A DNA stretch of 64,000 nt from Corynebacterium sp. CNJ-954 (GTDB taxonomy: Bacteria > Actinomycetota > Actinomycetes > Mycobacteriales > Mycobacteriaceae), in NCBI RefSeq assembly GCF_001942345.1, contig NZ_MKKI01000044.1, forward strand, positions 62,001-126,000, in the 5' to 3' direction. Of the stretch, positions 10,052 through 21,585 are shown piece by piece (position 1 is the first letter of the stretch; the number at the start of each line of letters is the position of its first letter). The position numbers and the translations under genes are program-made. Under the pieces are notes generated by a model. That model did no database searches. It was not told the DNA's origin and was given only the letters and a program-made list of their open reading frames with translations.

Positions 10052-10720
10052 ATGTTCACCGGAATCGTCGAGGAGACGGGCACGGTCGCCGAGGTCGACA
10101 GCACCTCAGACGCCCAGCGCATACGCATCTCCTGCCGCCAGGTCCTGCAGGACGCCACCCACGGCGCCTCCATCTCGGTCAACGGGGTCTGCCTCACCGT
10201 CACAGAGTTCGACAGCACCGGCTTCTGGGCCGACTGCATGAAGGTCACGCTCGACTACACAGCCCTCGGGTCCGCCCGGCCCGGTGACCGGGTCAACCTG
10301 GAGCGCGCCACCCCGACCGGAGGACGGCTCGGCGGCCACATCGTCCAGGGCCACGTCGACGGCACCGCCACCCTTGTCTCCCGCACGGCGGGCAGCGAGT
10401 GGGAGGTCTTCCGCTTCGCACTCGCCGACGGTGACAGCACCAACAACACCGACAGCACCAGCCTCGCCCGCTACATCGCCAAGAAGGGCAGCATCGCTGT
10501 CAACGGTGTCTCGCTCACCGTCGCCGAAGTCGGTGACGTCACCGACCCGTGGTTCGAGGTCTCCCTGATCCCCACGACCCTGGCCGACACCATGCTCGGC
10601 GACCTCGCCACCGGCGACACCGTCAACATCGAGTGCGACGTCCTGGCCAAGTACCTCGAACGGCTCGCAGAGGCAGCAGGACCAGCACGATCAGAAGGAT
10701 CAGAGGGAGACGTCCAGTGA
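10052..10720 (+). CDS. ribE: Riboflavin synthase alpha chain
   Basis: Converts two molecules of dimethylribityllumazine to riboflavin plus the pyrimidine precursor. The 222-residue protein shows the internal duplication of the family: the first lumazine-binding repeat begins [12 protein letters not shown] with SVNGVCLTV, and the second contains GHVDGTA with [12 protein letters not shown]. The C-terminus is rich in Glu, Gly and Ala. It is called ribC in some corynebacterial literature. Its TGA overlaps the GTG of ribBA. Confidence 0.95.
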   Translation: MFTGIVEETGTVAEVDSTSDAQRIRISCRQVLQDATHGASISVNGVCLTVTEFDSTGFWADCMKVTLDYTALGSARPGDRVNLERATPTGGRLGGHIVQGHVDGTATLVSRTAGSEWEVFRFALADGDSTNNTDSTSLARYIAKKGSIAVNGVSLTVAEVGDVTDPWFEVSLIPTTLADTMLGDLATGDTVNIECDVLAKYLERLAEAAGPARSEGSEGDVQ

Positions 10721-12000
10721 GCGATCAGAACGACACCTCCAACCCTGGGGCATCCGGCGACCGCACCAGCCTGCTCGACCCCGTCGAGGACGCCATCACC
10801 GACATCGCCGCCGGTAAACCGGTCGTCGTTGTCGACGACGAGGACCGGGAGAACGAAGGCGACATCATCTTTGCCGCCGAGAAGGCCACCCCGGAAACGG
10901 TCGCCTTCACCGTCCGGCACTCCTCGGGCTACATCTGCGCCGCGGTGCCCGACGAGGAGGCCGACCGTCTCGGCCTGCCGCCGATGGTCGCCCGCAACGA
11001 GGATGTCCGTGGCACCGCCTACACCGTCACGGTCGACGCCGCCGCGGGCATCACCACGGGCATCAGCGCCACCGACCGTGCCCACACCCTGCGCCTGCTC
11101 GCCGACCCCGACGCCACCCGCGAATCCTTCAACCGCCCCGGCCACGTCGTACCGCTCCGTGCCAAGAAGGGTGGCGTGCTCCAGCGCGGCGGCCACACCG
11201 AGGCGTCCGTGGACCTGGCCCGCGCCGCGGGTCTGCGTCCGGCGGGTGTGCTCTGCGAGGTCGTCTCAGAGGACGACCCGACCGGCATGGCCCGCCTGCC
11301 GGAGCTGCGTCGGTTCTGCGATGAACACGGTCTGTCGCTGATCTCCATCGAGCAACTCGCCGAATGGCGCCGGGTGCACACCCCTGTCGTCGCCCGCAGT
11401 GTGGAGGCACGGCTGCCCACCCGTTTCGGCAACTTCCACGCCGTGGCCTACAACGGTCTCGTTGACGGGGTCGAACACGTCGCCCTCGTCGCGGGAGACC
11501 TGCGTGCCGACAACGGTGAGGACGTGCTGGTGCGCGTGCACTCCGAATGCCTCACCGGGGACATCTTCGGTTCGCTGCGCTGCGACTGTGGTGAGCAACT
11601 CGCCGCCTCCCTCGACCTGATCACCGAAGCCGGCAGGGGAGTGCTGGTGTACCTGCGTGGCCAGGAGGGCCGCGGCATCGGGCTGGTGCCCAAACTCAAG
11701 GCCTACAACCTGCAGGACACCGGCCTCGACACCGTCGACGCCAACACAGCCCAGGGACTGCCCGTCGATTCGCGTGAGTACAGTGCGGCGGCCCAGATCC
11801 TCCGGGACCTGGGCGTCACCTCGGTGGCCCTGCTGTCCAACAACCCGGGCAAACGCCTGGACCTGGAACGCCACGGCATCCCGGTGACCCGCCGGGTCCC
11901 CGTCGAGCTGCCCGCCAATCCGGAGAACGAGGCCTACCTCCGTACCAAGCGCGACCGGATGGGCCACCAGATCGACTCGCTGACCCCTGCCGCGCCCTGA
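10717..12000 (+). CDS. ribBA: Bifunctional DHBP synthase / GTP cyclohydrolase II
   Basis: Supplies both inputs of riboflavin synthesis. The N-terminal domain makes 3,4-dihydroxy-2-butanone 4-phosphate from ribulose 5-phosphate (acidic motif [10 protein letters not shown], residues 40-49). The C-terminal GTP cyclohydrolase II opens GTP, with zinc ligands in [17 protein letters not shown] and the motif GQEGRGIGL. The product is 427 residues. The GTG at 10717 overlaps the ribE stop (GTGA) and follows a purine-rich block (GAGGGAGA). Open frame continues upstream inside ribE but is only its shadow. Confidence 0.95.
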   Translation: MSDQNDTSNPGASGDRTSLLDPVEDAITDIAAGKPVVVVDDEDRENEGDIIFAAEKATPETVAFTVRHSSGYICAAVPDEEADRLGLPPMVARNEDVRGTAYTVTVDAAAGITTGISATDRAHTLRLLADPDATRESFNRPGHVVPLRAKKGGVLQRGGHTEASVDLARAAGLRPAGVLCEVVSEDDPTGMARLPELRRFCDEHGLSLISIEQLAEWRRVHTPVVARSVEARLPTRFGNFHAVAYNGLVDGVEHVALVAGDLRADNGEDVLVRVHSECLTGDIFGSLRCDCGEQLAASLDLITEAGRGVLVYLRGQEGRGIGLVPKLKAYNLQDTGLDTVDANTAQGLPVDSREYSAAAQILRDLGVTSVALLSNNPGKRLDLERHGIPVTRRVPVELPANPENEAYLRTKRDRMGHQIDSLTPAAP

Positions 12001-12039
12001 GACAGCACTCTGAGACAAGCACCCTGAGAAGGAGACATC

Positions 12040-12522
12040 ATGCCCTCGGACGGACTCGCCGACATCACCCTCACCCGTGACTCCGGTGCCGGATACCGCA
12101 TCGCCGTGATCACCGCGTCCTGGAACGCCGAGATCACCGACCGGTTGCACGACCACGCCGTCAGCGCACTGCGCGACACCGGTGCCTTCGTCGGACAGTG
12201 GCGGGTGGCCGGTGCCGTGGAACTGCCCGTCGTCGCGGCCGAGGCCGCGAAGAACTTCGACGCCGTCGTCGCCAACGGGTGCGTGATCCGCGGGGAGACC
12301 GCCCACTTCGACCACGTCTGCAACGCCGTGACCTACGGTCTGACCCGGGTGTCGCTGGACTCCGGCAAGCCGGTCGGTAACGGCGTGCTCACCGTGGAGA
12401 ACCAGGAACAGGCCGTCGCCCGGGCCGGGGGCGCCGGTGCGGTGGAGGACAAGGGCGCCGACGCCGCCCGTGCCGCCCTGCACTCCCTGCTCGTGCTACG
12501 TGACATCCGGTCGGCACGGTAA
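12040..12522 (+). CDS. ribH: 6,7-dimethyl-8-ribityllumazine synthase
   Basis: Condenses the pyrimidinedione with dihydroxybutanone phosphate, the step before riboflavin synthase; the family assembles into pentamers or capsids. The 160-residue protein contains AVITASWNAEITDRL, VAGAVELPV, the loop GCVIRGETAHFDHVC with the catalytic His, and GVLTVENQEQA. A strong ribosome binding site (GAGAAGGAGA) precedes the ATG by 6 bases, unlike the leaderless genes around it. It closes the riboflavin cluster, 39 bases after ribBA. Confidence 0.96.
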   Translation: MPSDGLADITLTRDSGAGYRIAVITASWNAEITDRLHDHAVSALRDTGAFVGQWRVAGAVELPVVAAEAAKNFDAVVANGCVIRGETAHFDHVCNAVTYGLTRVSLDSGKPVGNGVLTVENQEQAVARAGGAGAVEDKGADAARAALHSLLVLRDIRSAR

Positions 12523-12568
12523 GCGCCGACCGGGGGCGTTCAGTTTCGTCGTCATCGAACCGCAGGGG

Positions 12569-12574
12569 TAGGCT
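12569..12574 (+). promoter_or_regulatory. -10 hexamer of the PH-domain gene (leaderless)
   Basis: TAGGCT ends 8 bases before the GTG at 12583, the same hexamer and spacing as at coaBC and uvrC. Confidence 0.55.
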
Positions 12575-12582
12575 GGTGAGCC

Positions 12583-13125
12583 GTGAGCAGCTCTGAATCA
12601 GTGTCCAAGACCGCCGAGTCCGTTCCCGGACAGGACGCCGCTGCGGCGTCCGGTAGCGCACACCAGGGCCGGAAGAACCAGCAGGGGGAGTGGCTGCTGA
12701 CCGTCACGTCGACCAGCCTGCGCTGGTGGGCGGTCATCGGCGCGGTGGTGGTCATGGCGGTGCACGTCTTCATGGCGGTCGTCTCCGGTGTGGGGGACAC
12801 CGGAGCCACCGTCAGTGCCGTTGACCAGTGGGCGTTCATCGGCATCGGTGTGATCATCTCCGGGATCGTCCTCATGCTGTTGCGCCCCCGGGTGCGCGTC
12901 AACGAGGAGGGTGTCGAGGTGCGCAATATCTTCGGTGCCCAGTTCTACCGCTGGTCGATCATCCACGGCCTGTCCTTCCCCCGTAACGCCCGCTGGGCAC
13001 GGCTGGAGCTCCCGGACTTCGAGTTCGTCCCCATGATGGCCTTCCAGGTCGCCGACAAGTCCACGATCGCCACGAAGGTGGAGGACTTCCGGGTCCTGGA
13101 GGACCGTTACATGCCCGACGAGTAG
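12583..13125 (+). CDS. PH-domain membrane protein
   Basis: A 180-residue protein of unknown function. After about 40 polar residues it has two membrane segments (near [20 protein letters not shown] and [17 protein letters not shown]). A short domain follows whose pattern [30 protein letters not shown] fits small bacterial PH domains found in actinobacterial membrane proteins. A gene for a small membrane protein sits between ribH and uvrC in relatives, so it is conserved. The GTG is set by the leaderless promoter; uvrC has its own promoter 6 bases after this stop. Confidence 0.8.
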   Translation: MSSSESVSKTAESVPGQDAAAASGSAHQGRKNQQGEWLLTVTSTSLRWWAVIGAVVVMAVHVFMAVVSGVGDTGATVSAVDQWAFIGIGVIISGIVLMLLRPRVRVNEEGVEVRNIFGAQFYRWSIIHGLSFPRNARWARLELPDFEFVPMMAFQVADKSTIATKVEDFRVLEDRYMPDE

Positions 13126-13130
13126 GAGGG

Positions 13131-13136
13131 TAGGCT
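13131..13136 (+). promoter_or_regulatory. -10 hexamer of uvrC (leaderless)
   Basis: TAGGCT starts 6 bases after the upstream stop codon and ends 8 bases before the ATG at 13145. Confidence 0.55.
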
Positions 13137-13144
13137 CCAAGTTC

Positions 13145-15226
13145 ATGGCCGACCCCGCCTCCTACCGTCCCGCCCCCGGAACGATCCCCACCAGCCCGGG
13201 GGTCTACACCTTCCGTGACTCCGATGACCGGGTCATCTACGTCGGCAAGGCGAAGAACCTGCGTAGCAGGCTGTCCAACTACTTCCAGGACCCCGGCCAC
13301 CTCGAACCGCGGATCCGCACCATGGTGCACACCGCCGACCACGTCCAGTGGACCGTCGTCGGCAGCGAGATCGAGGCACTGAACCTCGAGTACACCTGGA
13401 TCAAGAAGTTCGCCCCCCGGTTCAACGTGATGTACCGGGACGACAAGACCTACCCCATGCTCGCCGTGAGCGTGAAGGAGACGTTCCCCCGGGCGTTCCT
13501 CTACCGCGGGCCCCGTAAGAAGGGCGTGCGGTACTTCGGTCCGTACCCCAAGGCGTGGGCGATCCGGGACACCCTGGAGTCGCTGACCCGTGTCTTCCCC
13601 GTTCGCACCTGCACCGCCGGGGTGTACCGGCGCCATGAACAGCTGGGGCGGCCGTGCCTGCTCGGCTACATCGACCGCTGTTCGGCCCCGTGCGTCGGCC
13701 GGGTCTCGCCGTCGGAGCACCGTGAACTGGTCGACGGGTTCTGTTCCTTCCTCGCCGGCGGCAACACCGACAGGGTGATCCGTGAGGTCCGGGGCGAGAT
13801 GTCCGATGCCGCCGAGAACCTCGACTTCGAACGTGCCGCGTCCCTGCGTGACCAGCTCGGCGCGATGGAGAAGACCGTGGAGAAGCAGTCCGTGGTGTTC
13901 TCCGACGACACCGACGCCGACCTGGTCGCCGTCGCCAGCGACGAGCTCGAGGCCGCCGTGCAGGTCTTCCACGTCCGCGGGGGACGTATCCGCGGCCAGC
14001 GCGGCTGGGTCGTCGAGAAGAAGGCGTCCACCGCCGACACCACCGAGGGTCTCGGCGGGGCCGACAGTACGGACAGTGCCGACAGCGCCGGTGACGCCAC
14101 CTGGCCCACCCTGCTGGAGGACTTCCTCACCCAGTTCTACGGCGAGAACGCCGAACTGGCCAACGCCACCGAATCCGCGGTGGGCGGAAATTCCCGCGTC
14201 AGCGAACCCGACGGCGTCTCACTGGAGCCGGTGCCCCGCGAGATCCTCGTGCCGGTCCTGCCCACCAACCGTGACCGGCTCACCGACTGGCTCACCGTGC
14301 TGCGCGGCGCACGGGTGACCCTGCGCGTCCCGCAGCGCGGCGACAAGCGCTCGCTCATGGAGACCGCCACCACCAACGCCACCCAGGCACTGCGCCAGCA
14401 CAAGATCGCCCGCGCCGGTGACCTCACCACCCGCTCGGCGGCCCTGCAGGAGCTGCAGGAGGCCCTGTGGATGGACGATTCCCCGCTGCGCATCGAGTGC
14501 ACCGACATCTCCCACATCCAGGGCACCGACGTGGTCGCCAGCCTCGTGGTCTTCGAGGACGGGTTGCCGCGGAAGTCCGACTACCGCCGCTACCGCATCC
14601 GGGAGGCCGCCGGCGACGGGCACTCCGATGACGTCGCCTCGATCGCCGAGGTCGTCCGACGCCGGTTCAAACGTCACCACAAGGACCGCACCGCCGTGCC
14701 CGAAGGTGACGACGGCGGCGACCTGCTCGACGGCGAGGTCACCGTGGAACAGGCCGAGGCCGGATCGAGGAAGTTCGCCTACCCGCCGCAGCTTTTCGTG
14801 GTCGACGGCGGAAAACCACAGGTCAACGCGGCACAGGAGGTCCTCGACGAACTCGGGGTCACCGACGTCACCCTGGTCGGGGTGGCCAAGCGTCTCGAGG
14901 AACTGTGGGTGCCCGGTGACGAGTACCCGGTGATCCTGCCCCGCAACTCACAGGCGCTCTACCTCATCCAGCAGTTGCGCGATGAGGCCCACCGTTTCGC
15001 CATCACCTTCCACCGCGCCAGCCGCGGCAAGAGGATGACCCGGTCAGCCCTCGACGAGGTCAAGGGGCTGGGCCCGAAGCGTCGTGCCGAGCTGGTGAAG
15101 ACCTTCGGCTCGGTGGCCAAGGTCCGCGACGCCGGGGTGGAGGGGATATCCCAGGTACCGGGCTTCGGACCGGCACTGGCCGAGGCCGTCATCGACGCCC
15201 TGACGGAGCCGGAGGGTTCGGTCTAG
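13145..15226 (+). CDS. uvrC: Excinuclease ABC subunit C
   Basis: Makes both incisions in nucleotide excision repair. The 693 residues run in the family order: GIY-YIG nuclease ([27 protein letters not shown]), a cysteine-containing segment ([18 protein letters not shown]), the UVR coiled motif that meets UvrB (about residues 215-250), the RNase H-like nuclease ([34 protein letters not shown]) and C-terminal helix-hairpin-helix motifs ([35 protein letters not shown]). A Ser/Asp/Ala-rich insertion lies near residues 295-320. The stop codon TAG is also the first half of the rapZ -10 hexamer. Confidence 0.97.
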   Translation: MADPASYRPAPGTIPTSPGVYTFRDSDDRVIYVGKAKNLRSRLSNYFQDPGHLEPRIRTMVHTADHVQWTVVGSEIEALNLEYTWIKKFAPRFNVMYRDDKTYPMLAVSVKETFPRAFLYRGPRKKGVRYFGPYPKAWAIRDTLESLTRVFPVRTCTAGVYRRHEQLGRPCLLGYIDRCSAPCVGRVSPSEHRELVDGFCSFLAGGNTDRVIREVRGEMSDAAENLDFERAASLRDQLGAMEKTVEKQSVVFSDDTDADLVAVASDELEAAVQVFHVRGGRIRGQRGWVVEKKASTADTTEGLGGADSTDSADSAGDATWPTLLEDFLTQFYGENAELANATESAVGGNSRVSEPDGVSLEPVPREILVPVLPTNRDRLTDWLTVLRGARVTLRVPQRGDKRSLMETATTNATQALRQHKIARAGDLTTRSAALQELQEALWMDDSPLRIECTDISHIQGTDVVASLVVFEDGLPRKSDYRRYRIREAAGDGHSDDVASIAEVVRRRFKRHHKDRTAVPEGDDGGDLLDGEVTVEQAEAGSRKFAYPPQLFVVDGGKPQVNAAQEVLDELGVTDVTLVGVAKRLEELWVPGDEYPVILPRNSQALYLIQQLRDEAHRFAITFHRASRGKRMTRSALDEVKGLGPKRRAELVKTFGSVAKVRDAGVEGISQVPGFGPALAEAVIDALTEPEGSV

Positions 15227-15229
15227 AAT
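15224..15229 (+). promoter_or_regulatory. -10 hexamer of rapZ overlapping the uvrC stop codon
   Basis: TAGAAT begins with the TAG stop of uvrC and ends 6 bases before the rapZ ATG at 15236, implying a leaderless rapZ mRNA. Confidence 0.6.
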
Positions 15230-15235
15230 CGTGGC

Positions 15236-16180
15236 ATGAACGATGCCACCCGAGACACGGGAACGCGACCTGACCAGCAGGAGGCGTCGCTGGTCCTCAT
15301 CACCGGGATGTCGGGGGCCGGCCGTAAGGAGGCCGCCACCGTCCTGGAGGAGCTGGGCTGGTACGTCGCCGACAACCTCCCGCCGGAACTGATCATGCGC
15401 ATGGTCGAGCTCAGCTTCGAGTCCGACTCCCCGGTGGAACGCCTGGCCGTGGTCACCGACGTGCGCTCCCGCGACTTCGTCGGCTCACTGACCGAGGTGC
15501 TCACCAGCCTGCACGACTCCGGCCGGCGCCCCGTGGTGCTCTACCTCGACGCCGACGACAGGACCCTCATCCGCCGCTACGGGCGCGTCCGCCGCACCCA
15601 CCCGCTGCAGGGCGACGAGACGCTGCAGGCCGGCATCGACCGGGAACGCGAGATGATGGAGGGCATCCGCCAGCGTGCCGACCTGGTCGTCGACACCTCC
15701 GGAACAAGCGTGCACGACCTGCGTCGTAACCTCGAAGGGTACTTCGAGGCCCTGTCCGACCGGCGCGAGCACATCACGGTGCAGTCCTTCGGCTTCAAGA
15801 ACGGCGCCCCGCGCGACGTCGACATCATGCTGGACGCCCGCTTCCTGCCGAACCCGCACTGGGAGGAGGACCTGCGGGACTACAGCGGACTCGACACCCC
15901 CGTCGCCGAATTCGTCCTGTCCCGACCCGAGGCGGTGGAGTACCTCGACGTCATCGAACGCCTGGTGAACACCGCCCTGCCCGGCTACCGCCGCGAAGGC
16001 AAGCGGTTCATCACCCTGGCCATCGGCTGCACCGGGGGCCAGCACCGCAGCCCGGCGGTGGCCGAGGCCATCGCCGCACGCCTCACGGCGAATCCGGACC
16101 TGGACGTCCGCACCATCCACCGTGACCTCGAACCCGGGCGCCCCGGACGGACCAGTGCCGGGACGGGAGCCACCGCATGA
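15236..16180 (+). CDS. rapZ: RapZ/YvcJ-family nucleotide-binding protein
   Basis: P-loop protein of the RapZ family; in E. coli RapZ is an RNA-binding adaptor in amino-sugar control, while the actinobacterial role is less clear. The 314-residue protein has the Walker-type loop GMSGAGRK (residues 24-31), GWYVADNLPPELI, DVRSRDF, and the C-terminal domain with FGFKNGAPRDVDIMLDARFLPNPHW and AIGCTGGQHRSPAVAEA. The P-loop has Arg-Lys where many homologues have Lys-Ser. It is linked to yvcK by ATGA and followed by whiA, the conserved rapZ-yvcK-whiA trio of Gram-positive bacteria. Confidence 0.93.
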   Translation: MNDATRDTGTRPDQQEASLVLITGMSGAGRKEAATVLEELGWYVADNLPPELIMRMVELSFESDSPVERLAVVTDVRSRDFVGSLTEVLTSLHDSGRRPVVLYLDADDRTLIRRYGRVRRTHPLQGDETLQAGIDREREMMEGIRQRADLVVDTSGTSVHDLRRNLEGYFEALSDRREHITVQSFGFKNGAPRDVDIMLDARFLPNPHWEEDLRDYSGLDTPVAEFVLSRPEAVEYLDVIERLVNTALPGYRREGKRFITLAIGCTGGQHRSPAVAEAIAARLTANPDLDVRTIHRDLEPGRPGRTSAGTGATA

Positions 16181-17263
16181 GCGAGACAACCACAGCATCC
16201 ACCGGATCCACCGGATCCACCGACATCCCCCTCGGCCGGATCACCGCACTGGGCGGTGGCCACGGCCTGTTCGCCACGCTGCGCTCGGCACGCGCGGCCG
16301 CCGACTACGTCACCGCCGTCGTCACCGTCGCCGACGACGGCGGCTCCTCAGGCCGGATGCGCCGCGAACTCGGCTCCCTGCCCCCGGGTGACCTGCGCAT
16401 GGCCCTGGCCGCGCTGGTCCGCGACACCCCCCGCGGCCACCTGTGGGAGCGTACCCTCCAGCACCGCTTCTCCGGCCACGGCGCACTGGCCGGCCACGCG
16501 GTGGGGAACCTGGTGCTCACCGGGCTCTCCGAGGTCCTGGGCTCCAGTATCGAGGCCCTCGACGAACTCAGTGACCTGCTCGGCATCCGCGGGCGCGTCC
16601 TTCCCATGTCCCCGGAACCGCTCGATCTGGAGGCCGAGGTCCAGGGCATCGGCGACGACCCACGGGAGGTCAACTCAGTACGCGGCCAGGTCGCCGTCGC
16701 CTCCACGCTGGGGCAGGTCCGCCGGGTCCGGCTGATCCCGCAGAACCCCGAGGCCTCACCCGAGGCCGTCCAGGCGATCCTCGACGCCGACCTGGTCACC
16801 CTCGGACCCGGCTCCTGGTTCTCCTCGGTGATCCCGCACCTGCTGATGCCCGGCATCGTCGAAGCCCTCGCCGAAACCACCGCCACCCGTGCGGTGATCA
16901 TGAATCTCGTCGCTGAACCGGGGGAGACCAGCGGGTTCTCCATGGAACGGCACATCCACATGCTGCTGCAGCACTGTCCCACCCTCACCGTCGACGTCGT
17001 CGTCGTCGACACCTCCGTCCTGCTGCCCGGCAACGAACGCCGCCACATGGAACGCGCCGCCGCACGGCTGGGCGCCACGGTGCTCTACCGCGACGTGCGT
17101 GAGGACGACGACCGCGGCCGGTGGACCGACCGGCACTCCTCGGAGAAGCTCGCCGGTGTGCTGCGTGAGCTCGCCGACTGGGAACGTCCCACCACCGCCA
17201 CGGTAGGATCACCCGGTACACACGACGAGCCGGGGCACCCGGAGGAAAGGGGCGACAGCCACA

Positions 17264-17280
<17 letters not shown>
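16177..17280 (+). CDS. yvcK: YvcK/CofD-like protein (gluconeogenesis factor family)
   Basis: Member of the CofD-like YvcK family, which binds UDP-sugars and affects cell wall synthesis and gluconeogenic growth in Bacillus and Mycobacterium (CuvA). The 367-residue protein has GGGHGL (from residue 26), [30 protein letters not shown] and [15 protein letters not shown]. The first 17 residues include a Thr-Gly-Ser repeat encoded by a tandem 9-base unit. It overlaps rapZ by ATGA and whiA by 17 bases. The C-terminal 25 residues are polar and coincide with the whiA start region. Confidence 0.92.
16201..16218 (+). repeat. Tandem 9-base repeat at the yvcK N-terminus
   Basis: ACCGGATCC occurs twice head to tail and encodes Thr-Gly-Ser units. 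A related ACCGAC follows. It may vary in copy number between strains. Confidence 0.6.
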
Positions 17281-19422
<2,142 letters not shown>

Positions 19423-19431
19423 GTCGTCCAG

Positions 19432-19437
19432 TAGTCT
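19432..19437 (+). promoter_or_regulatory. Possible -10 hexamer between gap and pgk
   Basis: TAGTCT, identical to the candidate upstream of gap, lies just after the gap stop. A transcript starting here would carry the downstream hairpin in its leader. Confidence 0.3.
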
Positions 19438-19468
19438 GGTAGCAGTACCGGCCGGTTCCACCGGTCCC

Positions 19469-19498
19469 ACGGCGGGTCGGCACATGCCGACCCGCCGT
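19469..19498 (+). terminator. Perfect 13-bp hairpin between gap and pgk
   Basis: The arms 19469-19481 and 19486-19498 pair perfectly around a 4-base loop (ACAT). No T-run follows. It may partially terminate gap transcripts, stabilise the gap mRNA 3' end, or shape a pgk leader. Confidence 0.6.
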
Positions 19499-19563
19499 CA
19501 CCCTGTCCGCACGTCCTGCCCTCCCGTCCTGCCCGTCAACCACTTACCCCAGGAGACTGACCC

Positions 19564-20775
19564 ATGACCGTGAAGACCATCGACGACCTCATCGCCGACG
19601 GCGTCGAGGGACGACACGTCCTCGTCCGCGCCGACCTGAACGTCCCCCTCAAGGACGGCGACATCACCGACCCCGGCCGCATCGACGCCTCCGTCCCGAC
19701 GTTGCGCCGCCTGATCGACGCCGGGGCCCGCGTCATCGTCACCGCCCACCTCGGCCGTCCGAAGGGTGAGGCCAACCCCGAGTTCTCCCTGGCGCCGGTC
19801 GCCGAGGCACTGGCCGAGCGTCTCGACCAGTGGGTGCCCCTGGCCCAGGACGTCACCGGTGAAGACGCCCACGAGCGTGCCAACGGCCTCAACGACGGCG
19901 ACATCCTGCTGCTGGAGAACGTACGTTTCGATGCCCGCGAGACCTCCAAGGACGAGGCCGAGCGCCAGGCTTTCGCCAGTGAACTCGCCGCGCTGACCGG
20001 TGACAACGGCGCATTCGTCTCCGACGGTTTCGGTGTGGTGCACCGTCGGCAGGCCTCGGTCTACGATGTCGCGGCGCTGCTGCCGCACTACGCCGGTGGT
20101 CTGGTCCAGTCCGAGCTCGAGGTGCTGAGGAAGGTCTCCGAGAACCCGGCACAGCCCTACGCCGTGGTGCTCGGCGGTTCGAAGGTCTCCGACAAGCTCG
20201 GGGTCATCGAGGCGCTCGCGCCCAAGGTCGACACCCTGATCATCGGGGGCGGCATGTGCTTCACCTTCCTCGCCGCGCAGGGCCACTCCGTGGGCACCTC
20301 GCTGCTGCAGGAGGACATGATCGACACCTGCCGCGACCTGCTGTCACGCTTCGGTGACGTCATCTCCCTGCCCACCGACGTCGTCGTCGCACCCGAGTTC
20401 GCGGCGGACGCACCCGCCACCACCGTCGCCGCCGACGCCATCCCCGACAGCCAGATGGGCCTCGACATCGGACCGGACTCCGTCGCCGCCTTCGCCGGGA
20501 CCCTCGGTGCGGCCAGGACCGTCTTCTGGAACGGCCCGATGGGCGTCTTCGAGTTCCCCGCCTTCGCCGACGGCACCAGGGGAGTGGCCGAAGCCATCAT
20601 CTCCGCGACCGGTGCGGGGGCCTTCTCCGTCGTCGGTGGTGGCGACTCCGCCGCCGCCGTGCGCACCCTCGGTCTCGACGAGGACGGCTTCAGCCACATC
20701 TCCACCGGTGGCGGCGCCTCCCTCGAGTTCCTCGAGGGCAAGGAACTGCCCGGTATCACCGTTCTCGAGAACTGA
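19564..20775 (+). CDS. pgk: Phosphoglycerate kinase
   Basis: Transfers phosphate from 1,3-bisphosphoglycerate to ADP. The 403-residue protein shows the family pattern: [15 protein letters not shown] near the N-terminus, [14 protein letters not shown] (substrate-binding basic residues), [21 protein letters not shown], the nucleotide-binding NGPMGVFE and the C-terminal [10 protein letters not shown] and [14 protein letters not shown]. The ATG follows AGGAG. The gap to tpiA is 12 bases, so they are co-transcribed. Confidence 0.97.
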   Translation: MTVKTIDDLIADGVEGRHVLVRADLNVPLKDGDITDPGRIDASVPTLRRLIDAGARVIVTAHLGRPKGEANPEFSLAPVAEALAERLDQWVPLAQDVTGEDAHERANGLNDGDILLLENVRFDARETSKDEAERQAFASELAALTGDNGAFVSDGFGVVHRRQASVYDVAALLPHYAGGLVQSELEVLRKVSENPAQPYAVVLGGSKVSDKLGVIEALAPKVDTLIIGGGMCFTFLAAQGHSVGTSLLQEDMIDTCRDLLSRFGDVISLPTDVVVAPEFAADAPATTVAADAIPDSQMGLDIGPDSVAAFAGTLGAARTVFWNGPMGVFEFPAFADGTRGVAEAIISATGAGAFSVVGGGDSAAAVRTLGLDEDGFSHISTGGGASLEFLEGKELPGITVLEN

Positions 20776-20787
20776 GGAGCACCCACC

Positions 20788-21570
20788 ATGTCACGCACCC
20801 CCCTGATCGCCGGCAACTGGAAGATGAACCTCAACCACCTGGAGGCCATCCAGGTGGTCCAGAAGTTCGCCTTCGCCCTGCCCAAGGACTACTACGAGCA
20901 CGTCGACGTCGCCGTGATCCCACCGTTCACGGACATCCGCAGCGTGCAGACCGTCGTCGACGGCGAGAAGATCCCGCTGACCTACGGGGCCCAGGACGTG
21001 TCGGTGCACGAGTCCGGCGCCTACACCGGCGAGGTCTCCGCCGCCATGCTCGCCAAGCTCGGCTGCAGCTGGGCCGTGGTCGGCCACTCCGAGCGACGTC
21101 AGTACCACGGCGAGGACGACGCCACCGTCGCCGCGAAGGCCAAGGCCGCCCTCGGCTCCGGTCTCGCCCCGATCGTGTGCGTCGGTGAGCCCCTGGAGGT
21201 CCGCGAATCCGGTGAGCACGTCAGCTACGTCGTCGACCAGACCCGCGCCTCGGTGGAGGGCCTGTCCGCCGCGGACCTCGGTACCGTCGTCATCGCCTAT
21301 GAGCCGGTGTGGGCCATCGGCACCGGCAAGGTCGCCTCCGCCGCCGACGCCCAGGAGGTCTGCGCTGCGATCCGCGGGCTCGTCGCCGAGCTGGCCGACC
21401 AGGCGACCGCCGACGGTATGCGCATCCTCTACGGCGGATCGGTGAAGACCGACTCCGTCGCCGAGATCGTCGGCCAGCCCGACGTGGACGGCGGGCTCGT
21501 CGGAGGCGCCAGCCTCGACGGCGAGGATTTCGCACGCCTGTGCGCTGCCGCTGCGAAGGCCGGCAGCTAG
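20788..21570 (+). CDS. tpiA: Triosephosphate isomerase
   Basis: Interconverts dihydroxyacetone phosphate and glyceraldehyde 3-phosphate. The 260-residue barrel has GNWKMN at the N-terminus, VVGHSERR with the catalytic His, [12 protein letters not shown] with the catalytic Glu, and the phosphate-binding ILYGGSVK and [19 protein letters not shown] ribosome binding site precedes the ATG. It lies 15 bases before ppc. Confidence 0.97.
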   Translation: MSRTPLIAGNWKMNLNHLEAIQVVQKFAFALPKDYYEHVDVAVIPPFTDIRSVQTVVDGEKIPLTYGAQDVSVHESGAYTGEVSAAMLAKLGCSWAVVGHSERRQYHGEDDATVAAKAKAALGSGLAPIVCVGEPLEVRESGEHVSYVVDQTRASVEGLSAADLGTVVIAYEPVWAIGTGKVASAADAQEVCAAIRGLVAELADQATADGMRILYGGSVKTDSVAEIVGQPDVDGGLVGGASLDGEDFARLCAAAAKAGS

Positions 21571-21585
21571 AGGCACAATGGGGGA

